Of a stretch of 7,806 bases of DNA, positions 1 through 5,994 are shown piece by piece. The notes below the pieces were generated by a model. The model saw only the letters and a list, made by a program, of their open reading frames with translations, made no database searches and was not told where the DNA came from. The stretch comes from an uncultured beta proteobacterium (GTDB taxonomy: Bacteria > Pseudomonadota > Gammaproteobacteria > Burkholderiales > SG8-39): contig CADEDU010000129.1 of NCBI GenBank assembly GCA_902826155.1, positions 1 to 7,806 of the forward strand, in the 5' to 3' direction. Numbering within the stretch: position 1 is the stretch's first letter; each line of letters starts with the position of its first letter. The position numbers and the translations under genes are program-made.

Positions 1-86
1 GCGAGTAGCGCAGGGTAGCCCCGCACGGGGCCGCAGCCGTCGGAGGCGATGCGCCCGTCGCCCCCCTTCGGCTTACTCAGGGCCAT
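1..86 (-). CDS. Possible start of a third gene in the RidA/VOC operon (partial, weak)
   Basis: A minus-strand frame opens with ATG at 86, 15 nt after the VOC stop codon, and stays open for 28 codons to the window edge (MALSKPKGGDGRIASDGCG...). The close spacing and shared strand would suit a third operon member. Against it, there is no Shine-Dalgarno sequence in the 15-nt gap, the stretch is short enough to be open by chance in GC-rich DNA, and I do not recognise the peptide. The same stretch also contains a GC-rich hairpin. The alternative is that it is simply the region after the operon. Confidence 0.2.
   Translation of the reverse strand, partial: MALSKPKGGDGRIASDGCGPVRGYPALL
18..31. repeat. 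Short GC hairpin, GCCCC-gcac-GGGGC
   Basis: A perfect 5-bp GC stem closes a 4-nt loop about 70 nt beyond the VOC stop codon. No T-run follows on either strand, so it is not a standard intrinsic terminator. It may help stop the minus-strand operon transcript, or it may be chance in GC-rich DNA. Confidence 0.25.
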
Positions 87-101
87 TGGGCTTCGGCAGC
101 T

Positions 102-587
102 TTACTCCCCCGTACCTGCCCTCGCCTCAGCCGCCTGCTTCAACTCGATCAACGCGCCGCCGGTCTTGCGCGGATCGAGAAACAGGATCGGCAGCCCACT
201 CGCACCGATGATCGATTCGCCGGTGCCAAGCGCTCGATAGCCGCCCGCCGTCAGCCGATCGCGCGTACCGATCAGATCGTCGACGACGTAGGCGACATGG
301 TGCAGCCCGCCTTGCGGATTGCGCGCGAGAAAGTGATTGATGGTCTGATCCTCGAGCACATGCTCGATCGGCGAGCGCTCGCAGGTGGCAGCGAGCAGTT
401 CGACCCGCACGTTCGCGAGTTGCACGAACGCGACAGCGATGCCTTGATCCTCGTGCACCACTGGCGGCAACACTTCGAATCGCAACACGTCGCGATAGAA
501 CGCGCATGCGACCGCAAGATCAGGCACGACGATGCCGAGATGGTCAAGCGTACCGTTCACATTGGTGTCGACGGCTGGCGGATGCAT
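102..587 (-). CDS. VOC-superfamily protein, methylmalonyl-CoA epimerase-like
   Basis: The product has 161 residues. Two beta-alpha-beta-beta-beta modules of the vicinal-oxygen-chelate (glyoxalase/epimerase) fold are visible: DHLGIVVPDL at 15-24 with a following FYRDVLRFEV helix-strand, and GLHHVAYVVDDL at 94-105. Likely metal ligands by analogy with methylmalonyl-CoA epimerase are His16, Glu63 (in RVELLA), one of His96/His97, and Glu148 (in ALIELK). PIEHVLE and the C-terminal FLDPRKTGGALIEL also match that family, and the length is typical. ATG at 587 is preferred over a longer frame start at 692, because AGGAG lies 6 nt upstream and the longer start would run deep into the preceding gene. 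It is the second gene of an operon with the RidA protein. The family includes epimerases of acyl-CoA thioesters, but the true substrate is unknown and a general VOC enzyme is equally possible. No mutase gene is in view to support propionate metabolism. Confidence 0.88.
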   Translation of the reverse strand: MHPPAVDTNVNGTLDHLGIVVPDLAVACAFYRDVLRFEVLPPVVHEDQGIAVAFVQLANVRVELLAATCERSPIEHVLEDQTINHFLARNPQGGLHHVAYVVDDLIGTRDRLTAGGYRALGTGESIIGASGLPILFLDPRKTGGALIELKQAAEARAGTGE

Positions 588-593
588 AGGGTG

Positions 594-598
594 CTCCT
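594..598 (-). promoter_or_regulatory. Ribosome-binding site of the VOC gene, overlapping the upstream stop codon
   Basis: On the minus strand the RidA stop TGA (600-598) shares its last A with an AGGAG Shine-Dalgarno, which sits 6 nt before the ATG at 587. This fixes the VOC start and suggests translational coupling of the two genes. Confidence 0.75.
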
Positions 599-2001
599 CA
601 ATCCACGGCAATCGCTTCAATCTGCAGGTGCGCGTCGGGAACCGGGCCGGGTGAATGCACGACCACGACTTCGAGCGCGGGCAGTTCGGCATCGCTGATG
701 AACGCCGCGCGCACGGCCTCGTAGACGGTGCGGTCGCGTTCGTCGCGCAGATAGATCGTCGTCTTGACCAAGCGCGACAAGCCAGAGCCGGCCTTGCGCA
801 ACGCCTGATCGAGCGTGTTCAGCGCGGCCCAGCATTGCGCCGCCAATCCTGGCCTGCGCTCGACGGCCGCCAGCTCCCTCACCAGCGAACGGGCGGCCGG
901 CGGCAGGTCGTCACCGTTGCGCACCAGATGTCCATCGGCGCCGATGCCGGCCATCCCCGAGCAGTAGAGCAGCGGCCCGGCGCGGCGCACAGCGGGCGCG
1001 GCGAGCGGCGCCGGACACGGCCACTCACTTGCGCCGAGCGTCAACCCGCCGGCTTTGGCCGCTGCGGTGAGTTCGATTTCGATGCGACAGCCGCGATGCC
1101 CCACTTCGTCGAAGCCGGTCACGCACAGCGACGGTCCGCCGCTTGGAAAGTAGTGCGTGTGCACGCGGTGAACGGTGGCGAAGTCGCGCACGTCGCTCAG
1201 GAACACGCTCGAATGGATCACATCGTCCATCGTCATCGAGTGCTGTGCGAGCGTGCGCTGCAGCTCGTGATACACGTACCAGGCCTGTGCGGCGATCGGG
1301 CCATCGCGGCTGTCGGGGTGGCTGCGCCCGGTCGCGAGGAAACGTCCTTCGGCCGGCACGTCATCGAAGGCGTTGACGAGCGGCTTGCCCGGCTCGGCCG
1401 TCTTGATCGCGATATGCCCGGCGGTGCACAAGAGCGGTCCGGAGCGCACGGCCTGCGAGTAGTGCGACGCCGACGGCAATCGCTTGTCGTACACCGCGTT
1501 CACCACCTCGCGCGCCTTGAACAGAGGGCTCGCACCCGGGCACACCGCGATTCCATCCATGCCGATCCACCCGTCTTCGCGGCCGCTGATGCTCGCCACA
1601 CCCAAACCGCTGCTGGGCGCGGGTGCCTCCTGCCAGTGCATGCGCACGCGCTCGTACGCCGGGAAGAAACGCTTGTCGCGCTGCCAGATGTGCTGGCGCA
1701 ACAGCTGGTCGCCGGTCGTACCGGCGGCATTGAGCACGGCTTCCAGATTCTCGTGGGCGTTCCATGACTCGGCGCTCACCACGCCTTCGAGCTGATCGAC
1801 CAGCGTGTAGCCCTGCTGCTTGGCCCGCCCCTTCTCCGGCAGATCGGTGAATCGGCGCGGATCGGTCCCCCGCATCCCCGCGCGCATCCCGGCGCGTACG
1901 CCCGACAGGAACACCAGCCCCGCGGCCTTCACCGCGAGCGGATAGCGTGCGAAGGCGGGGCGAATGTCGGGGTGGGTGATGCGTTCGATCGGATGCGGCA
2001 C
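598..2001 (-). CDS. Triple RidA (YjgF/YER057c/UK114) domain fusion protein
   Basis: The product has 467 residues; ordinary RidA proteins have about 130. Three consecutive RidA-like units can be seen. Unit 1 covers about 18-154 (LAVKAAGLVFLSGVRAG; NAHENLEAVLNAAG). Unit 2 covers about 176-313 (LLCTAGHIAI; MTMDDVIHSSVFLSDVRDF; CRIEIELTA). Unit 3 covers about 326-466 (LLYCSGMAGI; LNTLDQALRKAG; LVKTTIYLRDERD; LQIEAIAVD). Canonical RidA enzymes deaminate reactive enamine/imine intermediates of PLP enzymes, using an arginine in a PARS-type segment before the last strand. Here the corresponding segments read PAPSSG, GPSLCV and PALEVV, so none carries the arginine and classical imine deaminase activity is doubtful. 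The fold forms trimers, so one chain may build a whole pseudo-trimer. Start: GTG at 2001, with AAGGAG 9 nt upstream. A 12-bp tandem repeat lies in the first unit. The VOC gene follows in the same operon. The real function and substrate are unknown. Confidence 0.9.
   Translation of the reverse strand: MPHPIERITHPDIRPAFARYPLAVKAAGLVFLSGVRAGMRAGMRGTDPRRFTDLPEKGRAKQQGYTLVDQLEGVVSAESWNAHENLEAVLNAAGTTGDQLLRQHIWQRDKRFFPAYERVRMHWQEAPAPSSGLGVASISGREDGWIGMDGIAVCPGASPLFKAREVVNAVYDKRLPSASHYSQAVRSGPLLCTAGHIAIKTAEPGKPLVNAFDDVPAEGRFLATGRSHPDSRDGPIAAQAWYVYHELQRTLAQHSMTMDDVIHSSVFLSDVRDFATVHRVHTHYFPSGGPSLCVTGFDEVGHRGCRIEIELTAAAKAGGLTLGASEWPCPAPLAAPAVRRAGPLLYCSGMAGIGADGHLVRNGDDLPPAARSLVRELAAVERRPGLAAQCWAALNTLDQALRKAGSGLSRLVKTTIYLRDERDRTVYEAVRAAFISDAELPALEVVVVHSPGPVPDAHLQIEAIAVD
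1873..1896 (-). repeat. Imperfect 12-bp tandem repeat inside the RidA gene (RAGM RAGM)
   Basis: Two adjacent 12-bp units (1873-1884 and 1885-1896) match at 11 of 12 positions and encode RAGM twice near residues 36-43 of the triple RidA protein. The sequence follows the first core strand (LVFLSG). It looks like an in-frame duplication that lengthens a loop. Confidence 0.6.
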
Positions 2002-2010
2002 GAGGTCGAT

Positions 2011-2016
2011 CTCCTT
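2011..2016 (-). promoter_or_regulatory. Ribosome-binding site of the triple RidA gene
   Basis: AAGGAG on the minus strand lies 9 nt before a GTG codon at 2001. It decides the start, because the frame has no ATG in this position. Confidence 0.75.
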
Positions 2017-2048
2017 CAGAGCGTGTGTGGGTGCGTGATGGCAAGCAC

Positions 2049-2078
2049 AGATTAGCGGCGCCTGTCGCGCCTGTCCAA
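2049..2078 (-). promoter_or_regulatory. Candidate sigma70-type promoter of the RidA/VOC operon
   Basis: On the minus strand, TTGGAC (2078-2073) and TAATCT (2054-2049) are 18 bp apart. Each agrees with the consensus at only about three of six positions. Transcription would begin near 2042 and give a 5' leader of about 40 nt ending in a good ribosome-binding site. The spacer holds a tandem 9-bp repeat that could be an operator. The call rests on spacing and position more than on strong boxes. Confidence 0.38.
2058..2075. repeat. Perfect tandem 9-bp repeat, GCGCCTGTC x2
   Basis: Two abutting identical copies occupy 2058-2066 and 2067-2075, in the intergenic region between the divergent RidA and hscC genes. 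They fill most of the spacer of the candidate RidA promoter. A regulator that binds direct repeats is one reading; a recent small duplication is another. Confidence 0.6.
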
Positions 2079-2191
2079 GACCCTGCCGCGGTGTCGAGCC
2101 GGCCCATCATCCGCGCCCTGATCGCCCCTGACAATCCGATGATGCCCGATCGCGTTCGCGCTCCAATCGCGAGCGTTCGGCCGCCGGGAGG

Positions 2192-2220
2192 TTCTTAGGC
2201 TCGAGAGGCGCCGCTACACT
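2192..2220 (+). promoter_or_regulatory. Candidate promoter of hscC, implying a leaderless mRNA
   Basis: TACACT at 2215-2220 resembles a -10 box and lies 8 nt before the hscC ATG. TTCTTA at 2192-2197, 17 bp upstream of it, is a weak -35. A transcript started the usual distance after the -10 box would begin at about the ATG itself. No Shine-Dalgarno sequence is present just before the ATG (ACTCCCGGACC), which agrees with leaderless translation. The nearest purine-rich stretch, GGGAGG at 2186-2191, is nearly 40 nt away. Confidence 0.45.
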
Positions 2221-2228
2221 CCCGGACC

Positions 2229-3938
2229 ATGATCATCGGCATCGACCTGGGCACGACGAACAGTCTGGTCGCCGTATGGCGTGACGGCCGCAGCGAACTC
2301 CTGCCCAATGCGCTGGGACACGTCCTGACACCCTCGGTGGTGGGCCTGGACGATCACGATCAGGTGATCGTCGGCCTGCCCGCGCGTGAACGTCTGCTCA
2401 CGCACCCTCACCTTACGACGGCCGTGTTCAAGCGCTCGATGGGCACCCAGCGCACGGTGCAACTGGGCACTCGCGAATTTCGGCCCGAGGAGTTGTCGAG
2501 CTTCGTGCTGCGCGCGCTGAAGGCCGATGCGGAAGCCGCGCTCGGGCAAAGCGTGGTCGAAGCGGTGATCACCGTTCCGGCCTACTTCAGCGACGCGCAA
2601 CGCAAGGCAACGCGCATCGCCGGGGAGCTCGCCGGACTCAAGGTCGAGCGCCTGCTCAATGAACCCACCGCGGCCGCCCTCGCCTACGGGCTGCATCGCC
2701 TCGACCAGGAAAGCAAGTTCCTGGTGTTCGATCTGGGCGGCGGCACGTTCGACGTCTCGATCCTGGAGCTGTTCGAAGGCGTCATGGAAGTGCGGGCGAG
2801 CGCCGGCGACAACTTCCTGGGCGGCGAGGACTTCGTCGATGCGCTGATCGACGGGTTTTGCGCCGCCGCCAATCTCGGACAACGCTCGGAGCTGCAGCGC
2901 AAGGTGCCCGCGCTCTATCAGGCGCTGCGCGATGCCGCCGAGCGCGCCAAACGCGAGCTCTCGTCGAACGACACCGCGACGATGCGCGTGGCGTGGCAAG
3001 GACGCGAGCACGTCTGGACCGTCGATCACGAGCAGTTCGCGCGCATGAGCGAGGCGCTGCTGGTGCGGCTGCGCGTGCCGGTGGAGCGCGCGCTGCGCGA
3101 TGCGCGCATCAAATCACGCGAACTCGACGAAGTCATCCTCGCCGGTGGCGCCACCCGCATGCCGCTGGTGCGGCGCCTGGTCGCCAGGATGTTCGGCCGC
3201 CTGCCCAACACGCACCTGAATCCGGACGAAGTCGTGGCGCTTGGTGCGGCGGTGCAGGCCGGTCTGAAGATGCGCGACGCCGCGCTCGACGAAGTGGTGA
3301 TGACCGACATCTGCCCCTACACGCTGGGCATCGAGATCGTCGACGAATACAGCCTCGGACACTTCGAGGACGGCGTGTTCGCACCGATCATCGAGCGCAA
3401 TACCGTGATTCCGGCGAGCCGCTCGAAGCGCTTCTACACCACTGCCGACTTCCAGCGCGGAATCGCGGTCTCGATCTTTCAGGGCGAGAGCCGCCTGGTG
3501 AAGGACAACGTCTTCCTGGGCCGCGTCGAAGTGGCGGTGCCGCCGAAGAAGCGCGGCGAGGAATCGATCGACGTCCGCTTCACCTACGACATCAACGGTC
3601 TGCTCGAAGTCGATGTGACCGTGCTCAGCAGCGGCGCGCAGCGACAGCTCGTGATCGAGCAGAACCCTGGCGTGCTCAAGCCAGAGGAGATCAAGTCGCG
3701 CCTGGCCACACTGGCCGCGCTCAAGGTGCATCCGCGCGAACAGACCGAGAACGTCGCTGCGCTCGCCCGCGCCGACCGCATCTACCAGCAGAGTCTGGGA
3801 CAGGTGCGCGAACACGTCGGCCATATGATCAGTGCGTTCCGCGCAGTGCTCGACGCCCAGGACCCCGGTGCCTGCGCCGACGCTCGTGCGCAACTGCTTT
3901 CGCATCTGGACGAGATCGAAGGCGAGACGTACCTGTAG
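2229..3938 (+). CDS. hscC: HscC-type Hsp70 molecular chaperone
   Basis: The product has 569 residues, shorter than DnaK (about 640) and close to E. coli HscC (about 556). The nucleotide-binding domain (about 1-353) has the phosphate-1 loop [10 protein letters not shown] (3-12), a lysine in AVFKRSMG (Lys68, equivalent to the catalytic Lys70 of DnaK), the phosphate-2 loop [12 protein letters not shown] (166-177) and the adenosine motif [10 protein letters not shown] (303-312). The interdomain linker reads [15 protein letters not shown] where DnaK has VLLLDVTP. A beta substrate-binding domain follows (about 360-480, ending [12 protein letters not shown]). The C-terminal helical lid is short, and there is no DnaK-type acidic tail. 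Passages such as TDICPY, IIERNT, NFLGGED and KRSMG are those I recall from HscC rather than DnaK or HscA. HscC is a specialised Hsp70 with dedicated J partners. Here a J-domain gene begins 13 nt after the stop codon, so the two probably form an operon. The ATG start is fixed by the N-terminal phosphate loop. Client proteins are unknown. Confidence 0.95.
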   Translation: MIIGIDLGTTNSLVAVWRDGRSELLPNALGHVLTPSVVGLDDHDQVIVGLPARERLLTHPHLTTAVFKRSMGTQRTVQLGTREFRPEELSSFVLRALKADAEAALGQSVVEAVITVPAYFSDAQRKATRIAGELAGLKVERLLNEPTAAALAYGLHRLDQESKFLVFDLGGGTFDVSILELFEGVMEVRASAGDNFLGGEDFVDALIDGFCAAANLGQRSELQRKVPALYQALRDAAERAKRELSSNDTATMRVAWQGREHVWTVDHEQFARMSEALLVRLRVPVERALRDARIKSRELDEVILAGGATRMPLVRRLVARMFGRLPNTHLNPDEVVALGAAVQAGLKMRDAALDEVVMTDICPYTLGIEIVDEYSLGHFEDGVFAPIIERNTVIPASRSKRFYTTADFQRGIAVSIFQGESRLVKDNVFLGRVEVAVPPKKRGEESIDVRFTYDINGLLEVDVTVLSSGAQRQLVIEQNPGVLKPEEIKSRLATLAALKVHPREQTENVAALARADRIYQQSLGQVREHVGHMISAFRAVLDAQDPGACADARAQLLSHLDEIEGETYL

Positions 3939-3940
3939 CC

Positions 3941-3946
3941 GGGAGG
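3941..3946 (+). promoter_or_regulatory. Ribosome-binding site of the J-domain gene, pointing to an ATT start
   Basis: GGGAGG lies 2 nt after the hscC stop codon and 5 nt before ATT at 3952. No ATG, GTG or TTG lies in the reading frame at a suitable distance. This site therefore selects the non-standard start. Confidence 0.65.
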
Positions 3947-3951
3947 CTGGT

Positions 3952-5916
3952 ATTTCGCATCCGCACGTCTGGCGCGAACTTGGCATCGAGCAGACCCGCG
4001 ATGAGCGGACGATCAAGCGCGCCTATGCGCGTCGGCTGAAGGCAGTCCACCCGGAGGACGATGCCGAAGGCTTTCAGCGCCTGCGCGCCGCCTATGAGAC
4101 TGCGCTGGTGTTCGCGAGTGAACCCGCCGACGACCAGGATCAGGACAACGAGGATCAGGACAACAAACGCCCGGAGAGCGTTTCTGCCCCAGCCGAACTG
4201 GCGCGTCTCGACGATGCACGTGCTTTACCCGCTGCGGATGAGGCGGTGCTCTCTGCAGCGTTGCGCGCGGAGGAGCTTGCGGCGCAAGCCTTGCAACCAC
4301 CGCCGCTGCCGCATACACCGTTTGATGAAGAAACCTCGACGGACCCAAGCGAGCAGGAATCGATCGATCCCTTGCGTTCACACCCGTGGCGTGAACTGCT
4401 CGATCGCCTCGACCAGGAGAGTCCGCCGCCGCTCCCGCGTCCACGTCCGGAGCGGGATCGCGCTCAGAACGAAGCGCTGCTTGATCGGGCCCGCGCCCTG
4501 GTCAACCCGATTGCGGACGCGATCGAGCAACGGCAGGAGGCTTTGGTCCGGCAGCGGCTGGCGTCTGCGGCACCGGAGCTGATCGAGCTCGATCTGCGCG
4601 AGGTGGTCGAAACGCAACTGGCGCTGCGCCTCGAAACCTTCGAATTCATTGCACCGCAGAGCCTGCGTGCGATCGGGGAGATGTTCGGCTGGCATCACGA
4701 CGAACAGCGCCTGATGGCAGCGTGCCCTGGCTGCACGCGCCTGCGCGACCAACTCCGGGCGCTGCAGCTTCAGCCCCGGCTGATGGAAGCCTCCACCAGC
4801 GACGACATGGCAGGCCGCGCACGTCGGCTCCTGCTCGGGCGCTACCAGCCATTCCTCTTCTATCGACAGGCTTTGCGGCGTCCACTGGTGCATGAGATGC
4901 GCTCGCTGCTCCACTATCTGGAACACGCGACGCCGTACTTCCTGCCGCACTACGTCGATCCGGCCACCTTGCGCTGGTGGCAGCGTTGCACCGACAGCGT
5001 CCGGCTGTATTGGTCGCAGCTCGTCGTTGCCATGTTGAGCGCACTGCTGCTGACGCCGCTGCTCCAGCGCGCGATTTCGTCCACCTCGCCTGCCGTCAAT
5101 CTGGCGATCGTGCTCGGTACAGCAGTTGTCATGTGCCTGCTCTTCCTGGGCATTGAATACCTGCGGTTGCGGCAACACGAGCGGATCGTCGCGCTGTTGG
5201 AACGTGTCGGGCACAAGCAGACCCTGACCGTTTTGCGGAACACGTGGGAAGGGATGCAATTGCCGCTCGGCCTCGCGCTGCTGGCACTCAGCTGGCACGC
5301 CGATGCCATGCCCTTCGCGGTCGAAGTCGTCCTGCAGGCTGCGTTCGTCGTGCTGCTCATTCCCGCCGTGCTGGGTTCCGTCTTGCAGGTCGCCAACCGG
5401 CTGTTCTGGCTGGTGTTCGTCGCCACCATGCTCGCCGGCCTGCTGGGGCTGCTCATGCCCAGCGACAACGGCAAGCACGCGGTCCTGCAATGGCTGTGCG
5501 GCAGTTGGATCGTGCTGATCCTGCCGCATGCGCATCGCTATACCGCCCACGCTGGCGCCTGGCTGCAAACGCTGTTCGACTCGGCGTGGTTCGAACGGAT
5601 CCACTGGTGGCTGCTCGCGAGCATCGGTGCCGCGTTGACGATCGGCGCGAATACTCCGGGGCCGATCGCGGAGACGCTCGGCGCACTCATGCTGGCGGGC
5701 GCGGCGGTGTACCTGTATCACGCACAGGACGTCTTTCGCATGCTGCGCGGATTCGGTGTGCTGCCCGTGAGTGTCGCGGCGACCGCAATCAGCCTGGCGC
5801 TGAGCCTGGTGCTGCCCGGGTCGGGTCGGCTGATCGCCCTGTTCGCCTTCTGTGCCGTCCTCGCGCTGTTCCTGCAGGTTCGCGCGTGGCGCGTCCGCGG
5901 GCAGACCAGCCGGTAA
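3952..5916 (+). CDS. Membrane J-domain protein, likely HscC co-chaperone
   Basis: The product has 654 residues from an ATT start that reads MSHPHVWRELGIEQ. A compact, divergent J domain spans about 1-52 (WRELGI; IKRAYARRLK; HPE at 33-35; GFQRLRAAYETAL). The usual HPD is HPE here. An acidic, glutamine- and proline-rich linker follows (about 55-170, including DQDQDNEDQDN and several PPP runs). Next comes a mostly helical middle region (about 170-345) with an isolated CPGC at 258-261. The C-terminal half is hydrophobic, with about ten likely transmembrane segments between 352 and 642. The J domain would be cytosolic. It overlaps no gene if started at ATT; the alternatives are GTG codons at 3832, 3868 or 3886 inside hscC, which lack a ribosome-binding site and would add a basic, non-J-like extension. 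The position directly after hscC parallels the DjlB/DjlC membrane J proteins that serve E. coli HscC. Its likely job is to tether and stimulate HscC at the inner membrane. The role of the polytopic part is unknown. Confidence 0.88.
   Translation: MSHPHVWRELGIEQTRDERTIKRAYARRLKAVHPEDDAEGFQRLRAAYETALVFASEPADDQDQDNEDQDNKRPESVSAPAELARLDDARALPAADEAVLSAALRAEELAAQALQPPPLPHTPFDEETSTDPSEQESIDPLRSHPWRELLDRLDQESPPPLPRPRPERDRAQNEALLDRARALVNPIADAIEQRQEALVRQRLASAAPELIELDLREVVETQLALRLETFEFIAPQSLRAIGEMFGWHHDEQRLMAACPGCTRLRDQLRALQLQPRLMEASTSDDMAGRARRLLLGRYQPFLFYRQALRRPLVHEMRSLLHYLEHATPYFLPHYVDPATLRWWQRCTDSVRLYWSQLVVAMLSALLLTPLLQRAISSTSPAVNLAIVLGTAVVMCLLFLGIEYLRLRQHERIVALLERVGHKQTLTVLRNTWEGMQLPLGLALLALSWHADAMPFAVEVVLQAAFVVLLIPAVLGSVLQVANRLFWLVFVATMLAGLLGLLMPSDNGKHAVLQWLCGSWIVLILPHAHRYTAHAGAWLQTLFDSAWFERIHWWLLASIGAALTIGANTPGPIAETLGALMLAGAAVYLYHAQDVFRMLRGFGVLPVSVAATAISLALSLVLPGSGRLIALFAFCAVLALFLQVRAWRVRGQTSR
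4136..4164 (+). repeat. 14-bp direct repeat in the acidic linker of the J protein
   Basis: AGGATCAGGACAAC occurs at 4136-4149 and again at 4151-4164, a 15-nt period that keeps the frame and encodes the repeating D/Q/N/E linker. This is typical of slippage growth in a disordered segment, so linker length may vary between strains. Confidence 0.7.
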
Positions 5917-5967
5917 TCAGCGGCCCCGACTGCATCATCCGCACCACCCAAATCGTCGTCGCGATTC

Positions 5968-5987
5968 GCGCCGGTCGCTGCTGGCGC
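5968..5987. terminator. Candidate stem-loop between convergent genes
   Basis: GCGCCGG and CTGGCGC form a 7-bp stem (one G-T pair) around a 6-nt loop, in the 78-nt gap between the converging J-protein and cysteine-rich genes. No T-run follows on either strand. It could slow or stop transcription from both sides, but this is not a textbook Rho-independent terminator. Confidence 0.35.
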
Positions 5988-5994
5988 AAGGGCG

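Noticed and set aside
655..1767. Plus-strand open frame of 370 codons opposite the RidA gene
   Set aside because: It is rich in Arg, Ala, His and Gly with no recognisable domain, and lies wholly antisense to a well-supported gene. Long antisense frames are common in GC-rich DNA.
1361..2134. Minus-strand frame of 257 codons overlapping the start of the RidA gene
   Set aside because: It is an out-of-frame Arg/Ala-rich shadow on the same strand, and the RidA frame has clear domains.
2159..2175. Inverted repeat CGCTC-caatcgc-GAGCG upstream of hscC
   Set aside because: A 5-bp stem with a 7-nt loop is within chance expectation for this base composition. It is also not the CIRCE-type heat-shock operator.
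2214..3029. Minus-strand frame of 271 codons opposite hscC
   Set aside because: It is antisense to the most conserved part of an Hsp70 gene and has no protein-like motifs.
3832..3951. GTG at 3832 (or 3868, 3886) as the start of the J protein
   Set aside because: The added peptide is encoded inside hscC, is basic and unlike a J protein, and none of these codons has a ribosome-binding site. The ATT at 3952 does.
3114..4016. Minus-strand frame of 300 codons opposite the 3' half of hscC
   Set aside because: It has no recognisable motif and is antisense to well-supported coding sequence.
2858..4039. Plus-strand frame of 393 codons spanning the hscC/J-gene junction
   Set aside because: It is a +1-type shadow of hscC with extreme Arg/Ala content. 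I considered it as a frameshifted upstream part of the J protein, but the J domain is complete without it.
4378..5721. Minus-strand frame of 447 codons opposite the J-protein gene
   Set aside because: Its Gln/Arg/His-rich composition is the mirror of Leu-rich membrane segments on the other strand. No domain is visible.
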